A stretch of 64,000 bases of DNA, taken from the NCBI GenBank assembly GCA_009760855.2, contig WPIO01000141.1, positions 124,001-188,000 of the forward strand, given 5' to 3'. Under the pieces are notes generated by a model. It did not search any database, was not told the origin of the DNA, and saw only the letters and a list, made by a program, of their open reading frames with translations. The stretch is from Cristatella mucedo. Lineage: Eukaryota; Bryozoa; Phylactolaemata; Cristatellidae. The position numbers and the translations under genes are program-made. Below, piece by piece: positions 33,131-43,047 of this stretch (its first letter is position 1; each line of letters begins with the position of its first letter).

Positions 33131-33207
33131 TTGCCTTGCTGACATTCGATCCTACATGGTGTTAATGACTTTGTGGAGTTACAGACGATGATACATTACA
33201 TTACATC
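33131..33207 (+). mobile_element. Internally deleted LINE-A remnant
   Basis: CTTGCTGACATTCGATCCT (RT carboxy side) joins directly to the 3' end (TGACTTTGTGGAGTTACAGAC) and ACATT tail. About 900 bp is missing between. Confidence 0.7.
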
Positions 33208-33394
33208 ATCCATCAGCAGCCCAACTATCTCAACTGGTTCACAAGCACCACAGGCCCATAAACTAGCCAACTTTAATTTGCATGAAATTGCTGAAACTTC
33301 GGCTTCCTTTGAATGGGATCATACATTTTAATTGTTTCCCTGCATTTTAGACGATACGCGTCGAATTCTGTAGCTATGTTATGAGTGTTTCTTT

Positions 33395-33525
33395 ATCAAG
33401 CTTGATACCACTCACCACTCGACGGTGTTTCCTTTGCAGCAAATTTGAAGGACCTATAAAGAGATTGAGTTGTCCAAGGATGCTTTATCCGTGTACTATT
33501 GTTAATGTTATTATCAAGTAACCGC
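33395..33525 (+). mobile_element. Decayed LINE-B 3' end
   Basis: CTTTGCAGCAAATTTGAAGG and a mutated hairpin followed by an interrupted ATT tail. Confidence 0.75.
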
Positions 33526-33629
33526 TTTCTATTTTACTTGCCTGTGCAATGAGGCCCGTACAGTAGGCACATTACACTACAGCTAGGCTTGACTGTCAAG
33601 AGCAACGTCGTTGCAACACCACACTACTT

Positions 33630-34740
33630 CTGATAGTTATACTCTTCTACTTGCTGAAGTGATTGCCAAGAACAATTAAGGCTTTCACTTCCATGCAGAT
33701 GATACTCAGCTGCACCTTCGTTTTGATGTTTCCTTGTCCATCGGCACAAGAAATTATCTCAACTCACTTGTTGCAAGTAGTGATGACATGGATGGCAAGT
33801 ACTATTCTTAATTTAAATTATGATAAAACCAACTTTCTAGCTATGGGCAAACAAGTGTTATTCAGAAATTGGAAAGGCTAACACCCAAAGCTGGCTCTGC
33901 GAGCATATCGATTGCTGAATCTGCATACATTCTAGATGCCATATTCCTAATTGACTTATCGTTAGAGGACCACGTGTGCTCCAGAATCAAGTCTGCCTAC
34001 TTCAGCCATATAACACTGCCGAAATTCGGCTTTTTTAGATAGGGATACCACATCTAAGTTGGTCCATGCATTGTGACACCCCTCCTTGACTTCGGGAACT
34101 CAATGCTTGGTGGTCTGCCGGCCTGTGCAATCAGACGCTTATAGCAGCTGCAAAACTCTGCAATTAGGCTTATCTGTCATGAGCGTCTCAGTTGCCACAT
34201 CACATAACTTCTACCCGACCTGCTACCAGTCAAGCAACGCATCGATTTCATTTTTTTCCGCTCATTTGTTATTACTTCATTCTTTGGCTCCAGCCAACCT
34301 CTCAGATGTACTACCTATCCAACTTTTTGGAATCTAACTGTTTACTTATAGCTCGTTCATACCTCTAATTCTGTGGAGACCATGCCTTTTGTTTTTATGC
34401 TCCCAAAGCCTGGAACCCTCTCTTGACTTGTGTTGCAACATCCCCTGACTTGACCACAATTTAAAAAGAAATTAAAAACGCCTATATTTATGACAGCTTT
34501 GAGTGGGTCCCTGTGATTTGCCCTTAATGTGTATATGCATCCTGATGTGCATGCTGTTCTTACTCATACTTGCGTGCTGAACCTGTGTATGTCACACTAA
34601 CGATGTTATTTTTGTTGTTTATCACGGATCCTGCCACTAACCAACCGATCACCATCCTTCCTTTGCAGGAAATTTAAAGTGCCTAGAAAGAGATTGAGCC
34701 CTATGAGAACGATTTTTCAGGTGCGTTACTATTATTACTA
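33630..34740 (+). mobile_element. Old LINE-B copy, 5'-truncated before the YADD block
   Basis: Starts near ADVIAKHN-type codons, with the catalytic motif read as HADDTQLHL (about 33697). It runs through the carboxy region (GLPACAIRRL, about 34116) and 3' UTR to a degraded hairpin (34672-34715). Stops are numerous. Confidence 0.85.
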
Positions 34741-35106
34741 TTTTTATTGTTATCACCCTTGCGAACTCTCTTGGGCTCATTCTGTCGCTCTCTGAGCGTT
34801 GTACCCACCTGAAGTGGAACTGAGCGGGAAGGAGAGGCCGCTGCTGTTGACCTATTACCCAGCAGCGTGGCTCTAAGCGACCACTATAACCCCACCTTTA
34901 TTGGAATTTTGATGCTCTTCAGCTCTTTCGGGCGTCTTATTTATCTGACATATCACAGAGGTGCATTGTCCGGGTATACAACACTTAAAAAGACAGACGC
35001 TAGAAGTACACAACGGGGAACTATGCAATATCATAACTGTAGTTTGTATGTATGTATTGTATGTCTGATAAGCCACTGGTGAGCTGTTAGAAGCACCACC
35101 GAGAGG
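34740..35106. other. No feature recognised
   Basis: No domain, partner or tail was identified. Confidence 0.4.
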
Positions 35107-35312
35107 GGCCGGTGCACAGCTGTGGTCCGCCTGTGATGTGGTATGGACACAGGCCGGTAACCAGCTGGTGGCCAGATGGTGGATTCACCATCAGTGTCGG
35201 CCAGTGCACTGCTCTGGTCCCGCCTTTGATGTGGCATGGACCAGCTGGTGGTCAGATGGTGGATTCACCATCAGGGTCGGCCGGTGCACCGTTGTGGTCT
35301 ATGAGTCATCGG
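35107..35312. repeat. Tandem repeat, 92- and 80-bp units plus a partial third
   Basis: Units start at GGCC(G/A)GTGCAC at 35107, 35199 and 35279. Each carries CAGCTGGTGG and GATGGTGGATTCACCATCAG. The latter holds the palindrome TGGTGGATTCACCA. The first unit has about 12 extra bases. Confidence 0.9.
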
Positions 35313-35474
35313 AGTCGACCAGGGGAGGGGAGTCGTGTGAGAGCAGGGGCCGAGGGGAGCCGTGCGCTCTTCGGCTCCGTGCGTTAGTAGTAAACTGTTG
35401 GTGTTGGGTATCGGCTGTCTCTCTGCTGTGCGACCAAACAACAATAACGATTATCATGCACACAGCAAGGCTAT

Positions 35475-35617
35475 ATGGGCACGCGATAACACTGCAAGTG
35501 TAAACAAACGCCACAGTAGCTCAATCCGTTTCCGGAGTCTCGCCGACGCACCGGTTCTATTCCAAGAGTAAAAGCCTGAGTCGTCAAAGATCCGGCTAGT
35601 GGCGTAACTGCTTAGAC
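35475..35617 (+). repeat. R5 repeat, copy 1
   Basis: Aligns with 38625-38765: (C)AGTAG-TCA, TTCCGGAGTC, GTCAAAGATCCGGCT versus GTCAGAGATCCGGCT. The bases after it (TGGCGTAACTG) could be a primer-binding-site-like start, so an LTR end is possible but unproven. Confidence 0.55.
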
Positions 35618-35838
35618 CGTCAGAATGCGCCTCCACTTTATTCGGGAGATTTCCCTAAAAAAAAAGAGCAAGCACGCGGTCCTAGATCCGTTCCTCGATC
35701 TCCGAGGACGACCCCAGACTGCGCCTTTCCGTGTTGTCCTCTAGGATAGTCCACGTCTAGCTCAATATAAAAAATGGCACTAGCTCTATCTAAGCATCCA
35801 TCAATCTACTCCATCTCCATCAACTGGGGAACATAGCT

Positions 35839-36177
35839 GTGGAATACCATGATAGAAGAACGGAAAGTAATATATTTGGTGCCTCGGAGATTTCAACACT
35901 AGGATTTCAGCCGTTGGCAATAAGCAAAAGCTTGTTAAATGAAAACACTAAGGTCAATGCCTTTCCTGCCAATATGCCCGTTAAAATGTATTCGCGAGTC
36001 GATGGTGGTGTGCACGTGGGTGCTGCATTTTGGATCGTAACCCTCATTTTAGGCAGCAACCTTAAGCCATCTTCACTTCCAGTAACGGTCGTGTTTGCAA
36101 ATGTTCGTAAAACTTTAGTTTCCATGATTTTTCAGCCCGTCAATGTCAAGTACCATAAAAGTATGGAATCATTCTAA
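35839..36177 (+). CDS. Unidentified 112-residue ORF
   Basis: Starts MEYHDRRTESNIF and ends KYHKSMESF. The middle alternates hydrophobic and polar residues (HVGAAFWIVTLILGSNLKP, SLPVTVVFANVRKTL), a beta-rich pattern reminiscent of extracellular beta-sandwich domains such as GAIN, but no diagnostic Cys/Trp box is present. No repeat partner exists in the window, so it is not one of the transposons identified here. It could be an exon of a larger gene or chance. Confidence 0.3.
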   Translation: MEYHDRRTESNIFGASEISTLGFQPLAISKSLLNENTKVNAFPANMPVKMYSRVDGGVHVGAAFWIVTLILGSNLKPSSLPVTVVFANVRKTLVSMIFQPVNVKYHKSMESF

Positions 36178-36312
36178 TTATTATCATGAATGCACGGAAT
36201 CATTCAAATTGTTATCTAACGGGTTGCTAAACGTTAAACGGGCGACAACCGAGTAATTCACTTGGAAGCCTAAGAGTTTTACCCTGACGCTAGCTGATAG
36301 CACGACCCACTA

Positions 36313-36352
36313 CAATAATATTACTAAAAATGCACTTGAAAAAGCCCCCTCA
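36313..36352 (-). mobile_element. LINE-B tail remnant
   Basis: ATAATATTACTAAAAATGCA then CTTGAAAAAGCCCCCTCA resembles the tail and right hairpin arm of LINE-B on the minus strand. Confidence 0.5.
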
Positions 36353-36431
36353 CATCATCGGGTTCGCATGTGGGGGTGCGTCATGAGCGGTTCGAGACAA
36401 TGATAGGAATACCAAACGAGCGGGTACTCAG

Positions 36432-36867
36432 CTAGCAGTTCCCGCCCAACGAGCGGCGTCTGAGCTGGCGGTTCCGGCCACCGCGGCGGCTACGGGGAGC
36501 TTTTCTTTTGTTAATGCATAGTCCATGAATCTTAGCAACAACATTAATATCTAGGAATGCATTTGATCTACGATGACGAAGCGATAGCAGCTGCTGACGA
36601 TCATAACTAACATGCAGGCTACTAGCCGCCGGCGTAGCTAAGGCAGCCATCGGCGTGGGAGGCCCAGCAGCCCGAAGCGATAAGCGTTTAGATGTCCATA
36701 GGCACGCAATTTCTTACGCGCTACGGTCAGATAACAGTCAGAATGACTTTAAACACGTCTTAGCTGTATCGTTTCGGTATACGATGTTCGCAAGAACTTT
36801 GGTTTTCGGAAGAATTCTTTTAACGAACGCGAACGCACGCTAGAACGCTCTATGTCAGGAGGCGAGA
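36432..36867 (-). repeat. R4 repeat, minus copy (possible LINE 5' coding region)
   Basis: Continuous version of R4. On the minus strand 36650-36432 is open and contains NAFLDINVVAKIHGLCINKR followed by a basic Arg/Gly stretch. A hydrophobic/Cys segment then an RG-rich basic linker just before the endonuclease is a layout I associate with CR1/L2-type proteins, so R4 may be the 5' part of LINE-A or LINE-B. That is inference. Confidence 0.55.
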
Positions 36868-37552
36868 ATGTAATGTAACGTATCTCCGTTTGTAACTCCT
36901 CAAATTCCTAAAGACCATGTGGGTGTTACGCAGGAGAGTTTTATAAAGCACACTCACAGCCTAAGCAGCTTTCGGTACGCATTCGGTAGCCAACAGACTT
37001 CGTCTCACGCAACAAAGAGAAAGTGGGACGCATAGCCGAGTCAGGAGAGCAGTTGAGGTAGTGAGTAGCGTGGAAGTAGCTTGGAAGTAGCAGCTCAGGA
37101 CCGCTGATAAGAATGAGCCATAGTTGGCGGTAGGAGAGTATTTTTCGTTGCGCAAGAATTGTGGTAGCGAGTTCTACAGCCTAGGACTTGCAGAGCTAAA
37201 GCTTCTGTCGCCAACGGCCTTTAAGCGGAGGAACGGAACAGCTAACTTATTGTCTGCACATGAACTGAGGGCGCGAACGGGCTGAAATTATTGCAGCAGT
37301 TCAGCTAGGTACGAAGGAGCCAAGCCGTGGCGGGCCTTGTGGGTCAGCGTAAGAATTTTTCTCTGTATCCATTGCTCAACCGGAATTCATCCTAGCTCTT
37401 CTAGCAAAGGAGACACGTGCTCAAACCGCTGGGACTTGAAGACTAGCCTTGCAGCCATATTCATAGTCAGGTGCAGTGGCCTAGTTGCTTTCTTTGGTAG
37501 CCCAACCAAAAGGGAATTACAACAATCAAGCCGAGACAAAACTAAGGAGCCT
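36868..37552 (-). mobile_element. LINE-A 3' fragment
   Basis: The tail (TGTAATGTAACGTATCTCC) through the carboxy ORF to the LSRLDCCNSLLVGLPKKA region. 5'-truncated at about 37552. Directly abuts R4. Confidence 0.88.
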
Positions 37553-37744
37553 TGAAAAACTCTATATGCTATGAGTGGCACGGCGAGCATGAAGATAGCA
37601 GCTGATAACCTGCGAGTTCGGATACCTTAGTCTTGACTGGCAGTGTGATGTGCGAACTGGTCATCCTTCCTTGCCTGGCTACAGCCATTCTCTGGAGTCC
37701 GAGACTATTGTAACTTGATTCGAGCTGCAACTGTTCGAGCTGTT

Positions 37745-37898
37745 GAGTCTGTTAACTTATCTGAGTCTTGCTTTTTATTGAGCATACCGCCACTAATCAT
37801 TCGTGCTTCGTTTTTAGGAAATTTAAAGTGCCTAGAAATAGATTGAGTTTTCAGAGAGTGCTTCATCAAATGTATTAATAATATTGATATTATTATTA
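37745..37898 (+). mobile_element. LINE-B 3' end fragment
   Basis: Diverged 3' UTR and hairpin (TAAAGTGCC ... GAGTGCTTCA) and an interrupted ATT tail to about 37898. Confidence 0.8.
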
Positions 37899-38625
37899 TT
37901 GAATGCTCCTCAGACGATGTACAAGCGGTTTTCCCTTACTTGGAGCCGCCTTCCGGCAGTGTATTCATCGCGAACAATACGACTGTTGTCAGTCTTCGTT
38001 AAGGAGAATGCCTGCTTTCGTGCTGACGTTCCAAGCAGTGACCATAATATGCCGCACTGCGCCTAAGCTTGAGACTGCTGAGGAGCTTTAGCAATCTCCG
38101 CGTATCTTGCGAGTTATCGCAAGTGTACAGAGTCTCCTCTCTGCATATTTTGTCTGCAGGTGAGGCTCCTTGTTTTAGCAACTCTAGTCACAGAACGCCG
38201 TATGACCAACGAGCAGTCGCATTTGGCGATTTAAAAAGTGGCACTTTACAATGTGTTGCCTGCCACTACTTTGCTGAGAGGATCGTCTTTACATCTCACT
38301 AGTAACTTTACTTTTCAGAGACGACTTCTCTTCGCGCTTCTGCGACTTGTGGAACTTTCTTCTATTGAGAGCCCTTGCGCCGTACACTGAGTGAAAAGCT
38401 GAAAAATATGCAATCGTCTCGCTGAACGAGTGTCGCCGAAATATAGGGGTAAGAGACTATTTCCCGCCAACCCCACCACGCTCAGGCCACGCCAACGCTC
38501 AGACCATGCCACCGAGATAGGGTAAAAGCGAGTCGCCATGTTAACCCTCTTTATAATATCACTTGCGCCAACAACAAGAGAGGGGATATAAACAAGTCAG
38601 CATGGAGCATACTGTACAAAGTAAA
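37898..38625. other. No feature recognised
   Basis: Short ORFs only. A GC-rich stretch at about 38455-38520 contains loosely repeated CCACGCTCAGGCCACGCC-like words. Confidence 0.35.
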
Positions 38626-38765
38626 CTATAGGGGCGCGAAAAGACGTCGCTAGTGCGAACAGACGTGTCAGTAGTTCAGTCAGCTTCCGGAGTCAGGCCG
38701 TTGTTCCGAATCCGCTACAACAATACGAGCGTACGCCGTCAGAGATCCGGCTGGCCGATCAACTT
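38625..38765 (+). repeat. R5 repeat, copy 2
   Basis: Partner of 35475-35617. It is followed at once by LINE-B coding sequence at about 38775. Confidence 0.55.
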
Positions 38766-38774
38766 CTTGGATAT

Positions 38775-40878
38775 TTGGAATTAACTTCTACTGAGAAAGT
38801 CCATCTGAGCGTCGGGCAGGGAGTCCATCCCTACGATGACAGCGTCCCCCTAGAATGCTGTTCCCCGATTCCTGTCTGCTCCCCAATGTCTGCATTTAAG
38901 CAGGTTACTAGTGATCTCGTCCTAAAGTTCATATCCCAATCAAAGAAGACGGCAAGTCCTCTGGATCCTAGTCCCACTGTCCTGCTCCTACGCTGCATTG
39001 ATCTACTGCTGCCATGCATAGCTTATAATAATAATAATAATAATATTGCACTTGATAAAGCGCCCTCAGAGAACTTAATCTCTTTCTAGGTGCTTTACAT
39101 TTGTTGCAAAGTGATACGCAATAGAATAGTAAGTAAAATCATGCTTGAAAAACAAACAAAATGAATAATATGGTTAGGGGTGACATGCACAGGGTCTAAC
39201 ATCATTATTTTGCCATTAGCCTCAGGTCATGTCCCAGCACCTTTCAAAAAGCTGTAGTCAGGCCTCTTCTCAAGAAAGCAACATGGGACCAATTAAACTT
39301 GAGCAACTACCGCCCAGTCTCCCTTCTACCATTCCTATCAAAGACACTGCAACGGGTCGTGGTGGACCAGGTGAACTCATACATAGAAACTTCAAACCTT
39401 GCTAGTAAGTTCCAGTCTGGCTTTAGAGCTAATCACTCCACAGAATCAGAATTGCTTAGTGTATGCAACGACCTACTTAGCAATCCAGAAATGGGTAGAG
39501 TTTCTCTGCTTGTTTTTCTCGATCTTTTGGCAGCATTTGATACCATCGATCATAAAGTTCTTCTAGCGCTATCGCCTGGGCATCACTTGCACTGCTCTGC
39601 AATGGTTCAGGTCCTATCTCAGTGGGAGACTCCAGAGTATTGACGTGAATGGACAAAGATCATCCGAGGTAACTCTGAAATATGGGCTACCTCAGGGCTC
39701 CATGCTAGGTCTGGTTTTTTTCATGGTTTATACTCTCCCTCTTGCTGATGTGATTGCCAAGCACAATCTAGGCTTTCACGTTTATGCGGATGACACTCAG
39801 TTGTACCTTTGCTTTGACTCCTCCCAGCCTTCGAGCACCTCGAATTCTCTCAACTCACTTGCTGCATGTATTAATGACATCCGCACATGGATGGCAGCAA
39901 ATTTACTAGAACTAAACTACGATAAAACTAACATACTAGTTATGGGAAAACCCAGTGTGATTCAGAAATTGGACAGCCTGACACTCAAAATTGGCTCTGC
40001 CAGCACATCTCCTGTTGAATCAGCTCGGAATCTAGGTGTCATGTTCAAAAGTGACCTCTCGTTAGACGACCACATCAGCTCCACAGTCAAATCTGCCTAC
40101 TTTCAGCTACACGAAATGGCTAAGACTTGGGCTTGTTTAGATAAGGATACCACGTCTAAATTAGTCTACCAATTTGTGACTTCCCGACTTAATTCCTGTA
40201 TCTCGCTGCTTACTGGCCTACCGGCATGTGCAATCATGCAATCACAACTTTCGCAAAACTACGCAGCTAAGCTTGTCTGCCGTGAGCATTGCAGTAGCAA
40301 CATCACTCCACGTCTCGCCGACCTGCACTGGGTCCCAGTCAAGAAATGGATCAACTTCAAGATTTTGTAGCTCAGCTATAGGTCACTTCATTCTTTGGAT
40401 CCAGCTTATCTCTCAGATCTACTCCCCCACCAGGCCAAGCATCGTACCACCAGCTTTTTGGAATCCAACAGTTTATCACTACCTGGTACAAATCTCAAAT
40501 CATTTGGAGACCGCGCCTCTAGTTCGCAGGTGCCCAAAGCCTGGAACTCACTCCCGACTTGCGTCAGAATATCCCTTGACTTGACCACATTTAAAATGAA
40601 CTTAAAACACATCTATTTAGGACAGCATTTACTGGATCCCTGTGATTTGTCCTTCATGTGCTTATGCGTTCTGAAACTGTGCATGCTGCCACTAACCACA
40701 TTTGCATGCTGATCCTGTGCATGTCACCCCTAACCACGTTGTTAATTTTGCTTATCAAGAATGATATTACTCACGATTCAATCACGTATCTCTTTGCAGC
40801 AAATTTAAAGGGCCTAGGAAAAGATTGAGTTCTCTTAGGGCGTTTTGTCAATTGCATTATTATTAATATTATTATTAC
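38775..40878 (+). mobile_element. LINE-B, longest copy (RT to 3' tail), with a nested LINE-B 3' end
   Basis: The protein region begins upstream of the RT (SDLVLKFISQSKKTASPLDP, about 38912) and is interrupted at 39028-39195. It resumes before NYRPVSLLPFLSKTLQRVV (about 39300) and continues through FQSGFRANHSTES, DLLAAFDTIDHK (about 39520), a frameshift near 39640, GLPQGSMLG (about 39684), [11 protein letters not shown] (about 39782) and the carboxy ORF to a stop at 40370. Sequence similarity continues to the hairpin (40803-40848) and ATT tail. The endonuclease is absent; R5 lies at the 5' edge. Confidence 0.92.
39028..39195 (-). mobile_element. LINE-B 3' end nested inside LINE-B
   Basis: About 168 bp of opposite-strand LINE-B: (ATT)n, hairpin, and 3' UTR to ATGTCACC. 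LINE-B coding sequence flanks both sides. A target duplication is not clear. Confidence 0.88.
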
Positions 40879-41226
40879 CACTGTCGAGAGCTTCTGGCAA
40901 AAGAAGCCAGCTCACGGGGGGCCACAAATACGCTACATGAGGAACGATGAATACACAAGCCGTTATAACGAGCGCGCTATCTGGTTCCACTCGGGCCTTG
41001 GGTACTCGTCGCCTTGTGTGCGTGGCCGCATCGCCGGAGCATCCCTGTACAGAACTCGGCGATACCGAGAGCCTTCAGCACCACGACTTACTCGGCCAAC
41101 TTCCGTTCCCCAAAAGCATTGGTGACCTGTCGTCACAGCACATCTGGATATGACCCAAGCCTAGCCCATGACCCTTACCGAACTACAGCCATCCGGTCCC
41201 GGCAAACCGAATCTAGCCGGGGTACA
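40877..41226 (-). mobile_element. Truncated LTR of the same family as 15253-15992
   Basis: Read on the minus strand it begins TGTACCCCGG and follows the first about 385 bp of the solo LTR (shared GAAGTTGGCC-AGTAAGTCGTGG, TGCTCCGGCGATGC, CGAGTACCCAAGGCCCGAG). It stops exactly where the ATT tail of the LINE-B copy ends, so one insertion truncated the other or a deletion joined them. Confidence 0.8.
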
Positions 41227-41232
41227 ATTATA

Positions 41233-41790
41233 AGACCTAAATTATAAATCCATGAACCATCTTTGCGCTAATCAAAGACGGAAACAGCATAAAAGCCGAA
41301 GCCATGTAAGAGACTGAAAGTAGCGCTCCAAGATGGACCTTGAAATTTGAGCTGAGATGTACTCTATGCCATTGAAGCCTACGCTATTTGTTGCACGCTT
41401 TACCCGAAGAAACGTCACCTCATTTGCATTAGCTTAGCACCTTAGCTTTGCACCCTCCCCCCTCCCCGGTAAAAATACAATGCCTCACTCTGGCAACCGC
41501 CTGCCGAATTTCTGCACGATCACTTAAAGCTCTGTTCAGCTTGAGTTAACGTCAGCTAGCTCGCTTAACCTTCCAGCCGACGATTCAAATTTCCTTCGGC
41601 ATGCTGCTGCTTCGTTCCGCCCGATGTAGCTTCGCCTAGCTAGCTTTAGCTTGGCCGAGCTGATGATTAGTTAAGCTTTCTTTAGCCTAAAGAGACGTCG
41701 CTTCTCTTTTCAAACTTCGCTAGGCAGTCTTTATAATAATGATAAGAATAATAATATGCTTGCTTAGCGCCTGCACGGTACTAAATATTT
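41233..41790. other. Unassigned, rich in AGCT/TAGC words
   Basis: No ORF or partner. At about 41545-41690 TAGCT, AGCTTAGC and CTAGCTAGC words recur irregularly. A short degenerate ATAATAATG-type tract lies near 41730. Confidence 0.35.
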
Positions 41791-41817
41791 CTCGGCGCAC
41801 TTTGTAAGTGCGCCGAG
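41791..41817. repeat. Perfect 12-bp hairpin, 3-nt loop
   Basis: CTCGGCGCACTT (41791-41802), TGT, AAGTGCGCCGAG (41806-41817), directly abutting the start of SINE-2. GC-rich and stable. It could be a decayed element end or a terminator-like structure. Confidence 0.95.
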
Positions 41818-41960
41818 CTGGTCTGGTCGTTCAGCGTTTAGGGTGCTCGCCCCGACCAAGGTCTGACTGAGGTCGTGGGCTCGAGCCCCGAGGCATATGT
41901 GAAGCGCCTGAAAAGTGATTAAGTTCTCTTGGGGCGCTATACAAATGAATTATATTTTCT
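41818..41960 (+). mobile_element. SINE-2 copy: tRNA-like head plus LINE-B-type hairpin tail
   Basis: Head TGGTCGTTCAGCGTTTAGG (A-box-like), CGACCAAGGTCTGACTGAGG, B-box-like GGGCTCGAGCCCC (about 41877-41889), then GTGAAGCGCCTGAAAAGTG, TTAAGTTCTCTTGGGGCGCT and ATACAAATGAATT. From GAAGCGCC onward it follows the LINE-B 3' end base for base except scattered changes. Confidence 0.85.
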
Positions 41961-42412
41961 GTATAAAGCAAAAAAGCATGATCAGACGGCTTAAGTTTTC
42001 GTCGAAACAATTAACGCCTCGTTCGCCAGAGCTCAGCCCAGCCTGCTGTTGCCTGCTGTTGCACACCACACAGAATGCCAGCTGATGACCAACACCAGCA
42101 GTTTATTCTTCTACGCACATATCAGAGCAAAGCGCAACTAACTTTGCTCCTATCTCCCACTTGAGTACTCCTCCTTGACCGCCACTGCTCACCGGCCGAC
42201 CCCAGTGGTTCATCAGCCGATGTGCACCCGCCGATCCTTATCATGAATCCATCATCTGTTCACCGGCAAAGGAATGGCAAAGGAACAGCACCGGCCTGCT
42301 TATCATCAAACTAAACCCCCACGACCTTAAGATCATAAGCGCCCACCAGCAACACAAATAACTGCAGGGTACCACTTAGCATTGAGTGCACCTAGCTGCT
42401 ACTAATGCAGCA
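41960..42412. other. No feature recognised
   Basis: No confident ORF or partner; it contains a duplicated TTGCCTGCTG word near 42047. Confidence 0.35.
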
Positions 42413-42817
42413 CTACACATCCAGCACCGTATCTGCATACCAGCCAGCATCGACAGCTGACCCCTCAGGCAGGCTGGCTACCTTGTAGCCGCTCGCAGCA
42501 GGCGAGCTGGAGCACGGCCTTTCACCACCAGCCGGCAACGTGTGCCTCTGGCCATCGTCACCGAGGTGACTTCCACAGCCGCCAATGTGCAGACCTCGGC
42601 CAAAGTCGCTCCGTCCGCTTCGGCCGGCTCTACCGCCGAGTCTGTGACCTGAGTCGTCGCTTCTCCACTCTGAGTAGACTCTTCGGCCTGCGCAGACACT
42701 CTGGCCTGCACAGACTCTCCGGCCTGTGCAGACTCTCCGGCCTGAGCAGTCTCTGCAGCCAGCTAGCTTATTGGCAGCTGGCTCTGTAGATTTTAGTGAC
42801 GTTAGGACAGCTTCCAC
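42413..42817 (-). CDS. GC-rich open region with an 18-bp repeat; possible exon
   Basis: Two minus-strand frames are open here. One reads repeated QAGES/QAR-type hexapeptides from an 18-bp tandem repeat (42685-42756, four units) and continues into an Ala/Glu-rich segment to 42478. The other is Cys/Arg/Gly-rich. A potential ACAAG|GTAGCC donor lies near 42487. It sits downstream of the propeller-like ORF on the same strand and might belong to that gene. The coding frame cannot be decided. Confidence 0.25.
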   Translation of the reverse strand: MEAVLTSLKSTEPAANKLAGCRDCSGRRVCTGRRVCAGQSVCAGRRVYSEWRSDDSGHRLGGRAGRSGRSDFGRGLHIGGCGSHLGDDGQRHTLPAGGERPCSSSPAASGYKVASLPEGSAVDAGWYADTVLDV

Positions 42818-43047
42818 TCTGATGTAACGTCGGCAAACTTTGACAGCTAATCAGTCGCAGGTGTTCGTGCTTGTAGAATGAGGCAAGTCAATGGACTCGA
42901 TTCATCATGGATTACGTAATACTTTTTTACAAAATAAAAGGAAAGACAGGCACGTGCAGCAGCAATTAAAGTCAACGAATCTGAGCGACATGTAGCAAGG
43001 TAGCTTCCCCAAAGCTGCTTTCCATCAGCCAGCAGCAGCAGCAGCTC

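Noticed and set aside
35107-35312. CRISPR-like array
   Set aside because: Units are contiguous tandem copies with no unique spacers, and the genome is animal.
39020-39200. Target-site duplication around the LINE-B nested in LINE-B
   Set aside because: Only a loose similarity of a few bases could be seen; the original target sequence is unknown.
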